64,000 nucleotides of DNA from Cynocephalus volans (Eukaryota; Chordata; Mammalia; Dermoptera; Cynocephalidae). Location: the NCBI RefSeq assembly GCF_027409185.1, contig NC_084461.1, positions 137,095,501 through 137,159,500 on the forward strand, read 5' to 3'. The notes beneath the pieces are model-generated. The model was not told where the DNA came from, searched no databases, and saw only the letters and a program-made list of their open reading frames with translations. Below are positions 46,901 to 64,000 of this stretch, one piece after another; within the stretch, counting starts at the first letter, position 1, and each line of letters opens with the position of its first letter. The position numbers were made by a program, and so were the translations under genes.

Positions 46901-49087
46901 CCTTACATCTCCAGGGAGGTCTTCAGGAAGTTGCTGATCAGTTGGATTTGCAGAGAATTGGAAGGCAGCACCAGGCAGGCTCAGACTCACTGCTGACGGG
47001 AATGGCGTTCTTCAGGATGAAAGAGGTAAGTTCCGTCCAATGTGAGGGCCTGTGCAGTTAACTTGCTGAAAGCTAAGGAGGTGGGTGATCTTTGTGGGCT
47101 GTGGTTTATTGAGCATTTATAGTTTCTGTTGGAAGTTAATGCCTACTATGAAAACAGTTTTTTGTTTGTTACAGTGTTTAACATATCAAATGTAGTTTGA
47201 GAATCAAAAGTAGCAGCCACTTCAGAATACTCAAGTATTCTTGGCATACCCAAGTCCAGAAGTGTACTTGGTGTTCCTAACAGCTCTGATACTTTCAATT
47301 ATTTGCTTTTATTCTGATTTCTATAATAGAAACACATTTGTTACCACTTACATTATACTAAGTTCTATTAATTATTAAATACGTATTGTACAGAGTTTAC
47401 TATAACTCATTAGTGAAAAGACTCTGAATTTCCCTTTTAGTTTCTTTACTCACCCACTCAAGGCTTTAAAATGTGTCTGAAGAAGTAGAGGGAGTGAGAA
47501 GCTGCTTTGAAAAAATAAAAGTGATTTTATTGACACTATTGAAGAATGAATCAGATTAATTGATAAGTTCTTTTCAGACCAAAGAACATGGAAAGAGACT
47601 ATGTTTGTTCTTTGTTAATCTTCATCATAAACCACAACTGTTATGCCATTACCATGTGCTGGGAAATGTTATAGGTTAGTGGTTATCAACTGGGGATGAT
47701 TTTGCCCCCAGGGGACATTTGACAGTGTCTGGAGACATTTTGGTTGTCACAACCTGGTGAGGGAGGGTGGTGTGCTCCTGGTCAGGGATGCTTGCTAAAC
47801 CTCCTGCAATACACTAGGCAGGTCCTCCCAAGTGAAGGATTATTCTGCCCAATAGTGCCAAGGTTGAGATACCTGCTGTAAGTACTTAATGTCCATTATT
47901 TTACTCCTCCTAAGAACCCTACTATTATATTACCCCATTTTATAGATAGGGAGCCATTGTTACAGGGCACACTCAGCTCCTGGCTGAGACTCCCCCAAAC
48001 TGATATCAAACTCACAAGTCTGGCTGCCTGCCCCCGGACAAAAAACAAAAGTCACATGTTGGTGAAAATGGAAGTCAGCTTTTATTCGGGAATACCGGTG
48101 ATCTGAGGAGAGATGTTAGGCTAACCCATATCTCTTTCCAGTAAACTTGAAGTAGAATGGCCAGACTAAAGCCATCGCAAAGATTAAAGTTTACCAAGGG
48201 GTTTTTAAAGAGGAGGGGGATGAGGGAATGGAACATGGGAAGTGAAAAGCAGGAGGGAGGGGCATGTGAACAGCGAGGGGTCCATGTCTATGAGTCAGGT
48301 ACAAGGTCTCACCAAAGCCTCGTCTGGTTTCTGTTCTCATCTTTGCTATTATCTCAGGGTCTGGGTAGCACGTCTGCAGCTTTAGGCTGGCTGGAAAACA
48401 ACTTTATGTTCATGTAAATAATGTCATTTTGCCCCATAACCAAGGTTCAAAATATCAAATAACCATGGGAAAAGAGGGAAGTCAGATAAATGCATGCCAA
48501 GAAAAAAAACTGTGTCTTATTAAAATCTTTTAGAGCCCATGCGGTTTTAGGTCCCAACATGGCTTCAGTCCTCCTCACTCCAACACCATGGCTAAAAGGG
48601 TTGGAAGTGACTTTGCCAAGTCCATACAATGAGTCAGGCTGAATCCAGAGCCCATGCTCTTAACCATTGCCCTGCCAGTTATTTTAAGCAGCAGCAGCAG
48701 CAGCATAGGGATCCTGGCAGTAAAGGAATTCATGTAAAGTATAAGTCTGTTCAGAAAGGAGAGCCTATATTTAGAGAAAGGAGCATGAAAAAACTATGTG
48801 TATGAAAGGTTTGGAGCCTTTCTTTGCTAAGATAGTTTCTAGTTTGCTGGGTTTTCAGGGCTTTACAAGAGCTGAGAGGTGCTGATGTGGTAGGGTTTGG
48901 ACTTGGCATGATTCTCACCACGGTTCTTATTCTGCAGTTGTTTTTTGAGGACAGTATTGATGATGCCAAGTACTGTGGACGGCTCTATGGCCTAGGCACG
49001 GGAGTGGTCCAGAAGCAGAATGAGGATGTGGACTCTGCCCAGGAGAAGATGAGCATCTTGGCGATTATCAACAACATGCAGCAGTGA
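40818..49087 (+). CDS. CNOT8: CNOT8 (CAF1b/POP2-like deadenylase), complete
   Basis: Catalytic 3'-5' poly(A) exonuclease subunit of the CCR4-NOT complex, acting in cytoplasmic mRNA decay. Six coding exons (40818-40934, 42019-42212, 45269-45430, 46061-46205, 46915-47025, 48938-49087) join without phase conflict into 292 residues, the human length. The DEDD residues are present: D40 and E42 in AMDTEFPG, D161 in SGYDFGYM, D230 in HQAGSDSL, with H225 nearby. The fold runs the whole length, ending INNMQQ. The paralogue CNOT7 starts MPAATVDHS, so [10 protein letters not shown] identifies CNOT8. The start is the first in-frame ATG after a 5'UTR with a short uORF. No lesion seen; almost identical to human by memory. 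Confidence 0.98.
41162..41260 (-). mobile_element. CYN-like tRNA-Ile SINE, monomer
   Basis: ggcagctggccagtgtgggg, ccttgaccttggtgttataa, gaccaactgagctaactggc, cagccc. Flanks gttctcaagtcttt / gttctaaggtcttt look like an aged target duplication. Confidence 0.87.
41873..41966 (-). mobile_element. CYN-like tRNA-Ile SINE, monomer
   Basis: gttggctggctggcatgggg, atccaaacccttgaccttgg, ctctaaccaactgagctaac, cagccagcccc. Confidence 0.87.
42019..42212 (+). CDS. CNOT8: CNOT8 coding exon 2 (first catalytic motif)
   Basis: 194 nt between cttttctag and gtaagtg. Begins [20 protein letters not shown], carrying catalytic D40/E42, and ends [12 protein letters not shown]; two bases carry over to Thr. Confidence 0.95.
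42370..43310 (+). mobile_element. Old L1 3' region, sense
   Basis: atgggcaaaaaatctgagta, acaaatggccaataaacaca, ggtgtggagaaattggaacc, tgattccatttatatgaaat and ggttgcacaactgtgaatat follow the L1M ORF2 end and 3'UTR in order; many stops. Confidence 0.8.
43320..43480. repeat. MIR-like remnant
   Basis: attgcagttctgtcatttct, tgattttgggtcagtcattt and ctgtaactcgatttccttat are MIR core phrases. Confidence 0.5.
43540..44225 (-). mobile_element. Old L1 3' region, antisense, split by a SINE
   Basis: ataaaacttaccatcttaac, ttggtaaccaccattttact | SINE | cttatttcacttagtgtgat, gcaagatttccttcctttc, aggattgctggatcatatgg. Confidence 0.75.
43753..43848 (-). mobile_element. CYN-like tRNA-Ile SINE, monomer, inside L1
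   Basis: ggaggctgggcagttcaggg, atcaaaccctggaccttggt, gctctaaccaaatgagcaaa, ccagccagccc; inserted in the antisense L1. Confidence 0.87.
45269..45430 (+). CDS. CNOT8: CNOT8 coding exon 3
   Basis: 162 nt between ttttttag and gtcagtc. Encodes [20 protein letters not shown], then [20 protein letters not shown] and [13 protein letters not shown]. Confidence 0.95.
46061..46205 (+). CDS. CNOT8: CNOT8 coding exon 4 (D161 motif)
   Basis: 145 nt between ctccttgtag and gtaaac. Encodes [20 protein letters not shown], then [20 protein letters not shown] and MKSCKNLK. Confidence 0.95.
46588..46646 (-). mobile_element. CYN-like SINE fragment
   Basis: Poly-T then gcggttggccagcactggga, tccgaacaattgactt; truncated. 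Confidence 0.6.
46915..47025 (+). CDS. CNOT8: CNOT8 coding exon 5 (D230 motif)
   Basis: 111 nt between acatctccag and gtaagttcc. Encodes [20 protein letters not shown] then [17 protein letters not shown]. Confidence 0.95.
47685..47880. mobile_element. MER20-like hAT fossil
   Basis: agtggttatcaactggggat, ttttgcccccaggggacatt, gtctggagacattttggttg, aatagtgccaaggttgagat match MER20 as I recall it. Confidence 0.7.
47880..48680 (+). repeat. MIR split by a solo LTR
   Basis: Left part: taccccattttatagatagg gagccat. Right part: ccatggctaaaagggttgg, aagtgactttgccaagtcca, gaatccagagcccatgctc. The two halves join into one MIR. Confidence 0.65.
47958..48585 (-). mobile_element. Solo LTR of an endogenous retrovirus, antisense, with TSD
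   Basis: 628 bp beginning TGTTACAGGG and ending CTCCAACA on the plus strand (TGTT...AACA ends), flanked by the direct repeat ccat at 47954-47957 and 48586-48589. Read on the minus strand it has AATAAA followed by GCTGACTTCC, as in R/U5. No gag, pol or env sequence lies within it, so it is a recombined solo LTR. It sits in a MIR, which fixes its boundaries. The family is not identified. Confidence 0.75.
48938..49087 (+). CDS. CNOT8: CNOT8 last coding exon
   Basis: Acceptor ttattctgcag; encodes [20 protein letters not shown] then [20 protein letters not shown] and LAIINNMQQ, stop TGA 49085-49087. Confidence 0.95.
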   Translation: MFFEDSIDDAKYCGRLYGLGTGVVQKQNEDVDSAQEKMSILAIINNMQQ

Positions 49088-50404
49088 TGACAGCAAGCTC
49101 TGCGGGGTGGGCTCAATCCTCAAGTGGTGCTTACTGTGCTGACTGGTATACTTGTCTTCCCCACAAGAAAATGCATCTTTTGAGCAAACCCTACCTACCG
49201 TCTGCATTGAGCAGAAAGACTTTTGTTTTACGGAAGACAAAAGATGTCTTCATTTTAGATCCAGAAGAGAGGAGTTTGCTCTGAATTTCTAAACAAGTCT
49301 TCCCTATTCTCTATCCCCAAGCCTCTCCTCTCCAATTGCCTCCTGCCACCAGCATTCATGGCTCATTTGACACTTTTTAAACACCTAGGACAAGTCTGAA
49401 ACAAACTAGTAAAATGTATATGACTCTTACCTGTTGTCATTTTTTTTCTTTTAAATTTCTTGTTAATTTCTGATGATTCTTCCTATGATTCTCAGCTGAA
49501 CTGAGGGCTTTCAGGGAAAATGGAACAAAATGGTGTTCTTATGAAGTGGGTTATCAATACTGAGTTGTTTCCTTTTTTGACCCTGCTCGAGGACACTTGC
49601 TTTCCTCACATTTTGGTACTTACTTTATGTACTATTATACGGAAATGAATTGCTCAGTGCTGAAATTAGAGACCAGATAATGAAACTTTTCTTAAATGCA
49701 AACAATTCTACTGAATCTGTCTACCCTTCATTCATGAGAAACTCCAGAACTGGTATTAAGTTGACCACTTCAGTGTCTGTGTTCCATTGTGCCAGTGAGA
49801 TTTGCTATCACATATGCATCATCTGAAATAATTTTTTCATATAATAATCCTGGGTTTGTTCCTGAAGGAAATTAATAAGATCAGATTTTGGGGTTATGGC
49901 TGTTGTATTTTTAGTAATATGATTTCAGATGGTCATTTGTATTCTCCTACCCCTCTTCTCCATTTTTCCTGCTTCTTCTTTCAACAATCCTGAGAAGTTA
50001 GGGAGATGGATTAATGTGAGTGCCAGGAATGTGAGTCTTTAAAAAGGTATAATGGTTACACATAAATAGTGCAGTAAAGGAATTTGGCTTATGGAGTTTT
50101 CTTGGAGTTAGTATCCCACAACTGGGGTGAGAAGCTCTGGACTTTTTTTTTTTTAAAGCTAGTCATTTAAAAAGTACACTATTTTTTTTGAATGACTACA
50201 ATTTCAAAAAACCAAAAATCCCTTTGGAATGGTGGATATAAAACCTGTTAACTCATTGAAGTGGTTGACTATCCTTGCATTTTTAAAAGCTAATGGAAAA
50301 CTCAATTTGAAATGATTCAAAAATGTCAAGTATAAACTGGTATTTAAGATGCGTGTAAATATTCATGTTTTTAATTTTGTAAAATAAAGATTTCTTTTAA
50401 CCAC
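49088..50404 (+). other. CNOT8: CNOT8 3'UTR
   Basis: AU-rich 1.3-kb trailer from the stop to just past the AATAAA at 50383; no interspersed repeat seen. Confidence 0.75.
50383..50388 (+). terminator. CNOT8 polyadenylation signal
   Basis: AATAAA in ttttgtaaaataaagattt, followed by a T-rich stretch. Confidence 0.75.
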
Positions 50405-52367
50405 TGACATGAAGGTATGGTCTTTCATAGCTATGAATTGGTGACTCTAGAAGATGGTTGTTAGCTGTTAGAGAAATGGGCACATCTTGCTTTTAGTGTC
50501 CATGAGTTGGCTTGCAATACAAAATGTCTCACTTGGGAGGAAGCTTTTAATGAACACCTGTGTAAATGGAATTATCTCTTCACATCATACCCCCTGCTGA
50601 TTGTCAGGTCTTATTAAGAAACCAACTTAATTCTATTTCCAAGGGCCACTCCGTTATATATGGTGAATTAGCTTTTTAATTAGAATTCTTTTAGACAAAC
50701 CAGCTATCTTAGACTTGGCTCAGCACTTTGTTTCCTGCCCTTTCTATAGGCACAAAAATGTAGGGTTGTAAAAAGTTAGGTACAGGAGCAGATCTAGAAT
50801 TTTGACTGGGAGGTTCACATATAGGAAGAGAGAGATTTATCATTGTAAGATTTGGGGTGAAAGTATACCACTTTGCAACCAGGGTGCCTTGCCTGTGAGC
50901 CCTACACAGGTGTCCTTTCAAATTTGGGTTAAAAAAGGGAATTTATCTTTTCTACAATTGAGGACATACATAACAGGAGAAATGCTGAGATGAAGGTTGA
51001 AGAACTCTGTGTTGACTTGAGGGGTGGGGGACTGTCTGGTCATTGCAGAGGTAAGAGCTTATTGAAGTGGTGCTAAAGAAAGAGCACAAGTCTGAACTGG
51101 CAAAAACTCTGCTTTGTGTGTATATGAGTGCATACAGGGCTGTGTGAGTAGTTATCCTCAAAAAGGGATGGTGCTGATGGGTAACCAAAATAACTTTGGG
51201 TGTAATTTAATTCTTCCACATATACTGCCAAATGTTCAACTCCAGTGTTCTGCTAACCCGGTAAGGGGTTAATACTAATTACAAGCCCAGTTGTGAGCCA
51301 GTGCTGGTATGAATAGTCCCAATTTAGAGCCCTTTAAGTCCAAGTTATCAATAAGTATTCTTTCAATTTTCTAGTATATTCAGTCAATACATTTTCATAA
51401 AGCACCTACCAAATACTAAACACTATAAGTAGGTGCTGTGGGTAAAACAGCACATAGAAGACATGATCTCTACCCTTACTGGAGTTTACAATCTACCTGT
51501 TGCCAGACGTTGAATAATTTACACAAATACAATTTATGAACTGTAAAATACAGGACACTTGATGTTGCTCAGGTTGAGGTATAGGGACAGCCTTTTTGGA
51601 GAAAGGACACATAAACTGAGATCTAAAAGATGCGTAACAGTGATCCAGTAAGAGGAACATAGACAAAATCCCTGAGGTGACCAGAGAATTTGGTGGGTTC
51701 TAGCAGCTAAGAGAAAAGTGTAGCTGAAATCTAGAAGCAAGGATGGGAGTGCCTTGACAGGAGGCCAAGAGGTAAAGGCTGGGATCTGGTGGGGCCTTGT
51801 AAACCACAGTCAAGATTTTTATCTTTTTCCCAAGCACAGTGGGAAATTACCGAAGGGGTTTTTAACAGGGAGCTGATAAAATCTGATTTGCAATTTAGGG
51901 ATATAAATGTAAACCATTTATTCAAATTATAATAGCTTGAGTACATTATACAGGATTGGAAAATGGAGGAGTTTAAGGGGAAACTGAGTTGTCATTTTTG
52001 TTATTCTTCTAGTTTAATTACTTAGTTTTCAAGTAGTAATTCTTATTCTTACCAAAGCAGTAATTAAGGAATGTGTAGAATTCTTCCTTCCACAGGTGAT
52101 AGTTTTGGTAAATCATAAATAAGTTAAGAATTTATAGTTTAATACTGCTCTTTACTCAAGTGGAAGGGAATACATCCCCCCCGCCCCCACCAACTCTGTA
52201 AGTGAAGTTGTTCATTTTAGCAGATTATAGAACTGTTATCCAGTTCTCTACTTAGCCATGTCTATTTACATCTTTGCAATAAAGAAGATTTTCAACCCCT
52301 AGTAACAATGCACGCTCTTCCTGAAGCTCACTTAATGGTGTAAAGAACTCTGAGGCTCTAAATTCTA
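50405..52367. other. CNOT8-GEMIN5 tail-to-tail interval
   Basis: No gene. An old interspersed repeat at about 51370-51900 (cctaccaaatactaaacac, ggccttgtaaaccacagtca) is the only recognisable part; its family name is uncertain. Confidence 0.5.
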
Positions 52368-52995
52368 CACCACACAAGAAGTGTGCCAGGCTCTCCTGAG
52401 CTGGGGTGGTGGGGGGCCTTGGGCCTCAGTCACTCCCCCGACACCCACAGACAGCCCCACAGTGACCACCAAAGCAACTGTAGGAAGTGCCCTAGGCCTC
52501 CCAAGCCAGGGTGGTGGGGGCCTTGGGCCTCAGTCATGGCTCCCCCCGACACCCACAGCCACCCCAGCGGAGATGACTGAGGTGCTCCAGGAAGCACTTC
52601 AGGCTCTCCCAAGACAGGGCAGTCGGGGGGCCTCGGGCCTTGGTCACGCCCCCTAACACCCACAGCCTGCCCAGCGGTGACCACCAAGCCACAGCAAGAA
52701 GGGCCCCAGGTCCCTGACCTGGGATGGTGGGGGCGAGGGCTTTTGCCACACCCCTCTGACATCTGCACCCAGCCCAGCAAAGACCAAGCCACCGCTGGAA
52801 GCCCACCGGTCTCCCCTATGGGAATGAGGGGGATGCCGCAGGCCTTGATCCCGTCCCTCCTCCTCCTCCTTCCATCCCATTTCCTTCCCCTTTCCCCTCT
52901 CCTCCCTCCCAACTGTTCTGCAACAACATCATAGAGTGTAAAAAATAATATTAATAAAATCATTTTCTTTAAAAAATAAAAATAAAAATAAATAA
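52368..52995 (+). mobile_element. VNTR-containing retroposon-like unit
   Basis: GC-rich island in AT-rich DNA. Four tandem units of about 104, 107, 107 and 100 bp start at 52383, 52487, 52594 and 52701, with a partial fifth at 52801. Shared pieces include ggtggtgggggccttgggcc, gacacccacagc and gtgaccaccaa. After them come a pyrimidine-rich block (52855-52915), AATAAA at 52953 and an A-rich tail to about 52995. Possible short target repeat ttctaca (about 52360 and 52999). The design resembles VNTR composite retrotransposons (SVA-like), but the sequence is not one I know. Confidence 0.5.
52383..52860. repeat. Tandem repeat, about 105-bp units, 4.5 copies
   Basis: Unit starts are 52383, 52487, 52594, 52701 and 52801; each ends with a variant of ggaa/agaa. 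Units differ by roughly 15-30 percent by eye, and the last two are the most diverged. Confidence 0.8.
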
Positions 52996-53025
52996 CTTCT
53001 ACAATTTTCCTTTTTTGGGAATAGC

Positions 53026-53119
53026 TTTTTTTTTTTTTTGCTGCTCAGTACAGGGATTGAACACCAGACCTTTGTGTTACCAGCACCACACTCTAACCAA
53101 CTGAGCTAACTGGCTGGGT
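53026..53119 (-). mobile_element. CYN-like tRNA-Ile SINE, monomer
   Basis: Poly-T then gctgctcagtacagggattg, acctttgtgttaccagcacc, ctctaaccaactgagctaac, tggctggg. Confidence 0.85.
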
Positions 53120-54292
53120 TTAGCATTTTTTAAGGTCTAAAGCCAGGCATATACAACTTATCTTTGAAAACTGCCTCTTAAAACTTTTTCTGTCCCAGAG
53201 AAAGTTCTTGTTAAGGAATTTCATTCTTGCTGCCCACAACCCCAACCTTAGATACTGGAGCTGGAAAGCCTTCACAGTGAATCCCCAAAGAAAACAGTTC
53301 AATTACCAGGAAGGAGTGTTCCCTCCTACCCCCACCCCAGGCTGATTCTCACATCCTAGAAACTGGTATATTACAAAAACATCTGTTCCTGACATTTCTC
53401 AATAGTTTAGATAACCAAAGAGGAGAGGATGAAGATTTATAATTAGATAGTACTTCAGGTTTCACTATGCTAAAGTTGGTGTCCAATGATCCAAAAGTCA
53501 TATATGCAAAATTAGGAATATGCACAAAATTTTCAAAAGGGTCCTGTGATCCAAGAAAGATTACAAACCACTGAAACAATAATTTCTTCCTGAGCTATTT
53601 CATCTCCATCAATCATTTCTTATAAAACTGAAGGGATAACACACATTTGAGTTAGTTGTTTCTAAAGCTTTAGTACGTGGTTTGTCCAAACAAGCAATTA
53701 CATAAATAAAACAATGAAACCAAATTTTCAACCTAATGCTCAGACACAGGGTAAAGAGTCAACATGATGGACAAGGCCTACTTCACATTCAAACTTCAAT
53801 CTTTGAAAAAGTAAAGGGGAGAGAGCCTGGGTAAACAAAACAGTTGAAAAAACTACTCCAATAGCCATAAAATGCAGCTCTTCTATCTCAAACAAGAATG
53901 ACAGGTTTATGATCAAGCAGGTGAAATATTTATAAAGGTAGTTTGTGTTTAAAAACATAACACTTTGGGTGATTAGAAAAGTTTCTCCTCTTTGGGTGAA
54001 ACCTGCATAATAAGGCTTTAGAGATGATCAACTATCACTCGACAGGTATTAGTTCTGAATAACTACTGCTGGCTCTTCATGGTCTTTCCTCCAGCAGGAA
54101 ACGACAATTGAGACCAAAGTCAGATTCCACAGCATCTAAGGGTAGACAGAGTTAATTCAAACTTAACCCTCATTTTGGATTACTGCAAATACATCTATGG
54201 ATCAGAGTGAGCATCTGGCAAGGTGTAATTGCAGAGGTGAAAGGTGTCAAATGTTTTGAATTTGGCATGGTTTCTTCAAGGCCTTTGAAAGT
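53120..54292 (-). other. GEMIN5 3'UTR / downstream flank
   Basis: Follows the GEMIN5 stop on the minus strand. I could not choose a polyadenylation signal with confidence; no repeat apart from the SINE at its far end. Confidence 0.45.

Positions 54293-64000
<9,708 letters not shown>

Larger units (their letters stand above)
45431..46914 (+). other. CNOT8 introns between coding exons 3-5
   Basis: Introns 45431-46060 and 46206-46914. Only a truncated antisense SINE (46588-46646) is recognised. Confidence 0.6.
47026..48937 (+). other. CNOT8 last intron with LTR-in-MIR and MER20
   Basis: 1.9 kb. Holds a MER20-like fossil (47685-47880) and a MIR interrupted by a solo LTR (47958-48585). A cagcagcagcagcag patch lies near 48690. 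Confidence 0.7.

Noticed and set aside
52383-52860. CRISPR-like array
   Set aside because: Units are contiguous and diverged without unique spacers, in a mammalian genome.
52430-52963. Open frame of 177 codons on the minus strand across the tandem repeat
   Set aside because: It arises from GC-rich tandem units; composition is low complexity, no domain, no splice or promoter support.

Overview
The window is nuclear DNA of a placental mammal: split genes with GT-AG introns, a CpG-island promoter and dense retroposons. It holds the ordered block LARP1 (+) - FAXDC2 (-) - CNOT8 (+) - GEMIN5 (-), the gene order I recall from human chromosome 5q33. The species clue is the SINE set. About 28 copies of a tRNA-Ile-like SINE are present as single heads and head-to-tail dimers, and I see no Alu, B1/B2 or carnivore/horse SINEs. 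This matches my memory of the CYN SINEs of colugos (Dermoptera), so Galeopterus/Cynocephalus is the best guess (about 0.7).

Layout. 1-11.36 kb: the last seven coding exons and the ~3.5 kb 3'UTR of LARP1, encoding the DM15 cap/TOP-mRNA-binding region. 11.36-14.17 kb: tail-to-tail interval with FAXDC2. 14.17-30.22 kb: FAXDC2 on the minus strand, eight recognisable coding exons. All splice sites look usable, but exon 5 has an in-frame TAG and exon 6 has a length that breaks the frame, so the copy reads as a unitary pseudogene. 35.2-36.8 kb: CpG island with a palindromic RFX X-box and the untranslated first exon of CNOT8. 40.75-50.40 kb: complete, intact CNOT8 (292 aa, DEDD deadenylase), with a short uORF. 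54.29-63.63 kb: the last six exons (464 aa) of GEMIN5 on the minus strand, tail-to-tail with CNOT8.

The genes do not form a pathway, although three act on RNA: LARP1 controls TOP mRNA translation and stability, CNOT8 shortens poly(A) tails, and GEMIN5 binds snRNA/mRNA caps and assembles Sm cores. FAXDC2 belongs to the sterol-desaturase/fatty-acid-hydroxylase family.

Non-genic points of most interest: the FAXDC2 lesions; a ~630-bp solo LTR with a 4-bp target duplication inside a MIR in CNOT8 intron 6; a GC-rich retroposon-like unit made of ~105-bp tandem repeats ending in AATAAA and an A-rich tail (52.37-52.99 kb); a compact L1-derived element in a FAXDC2 intron; nested L1/SINE/LTR insertions; and a retroposed U6 copy. 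No new operon-like or defence-type system is visible. Species-level statements, human lengths and repeat-family names come from memory, not from a search.
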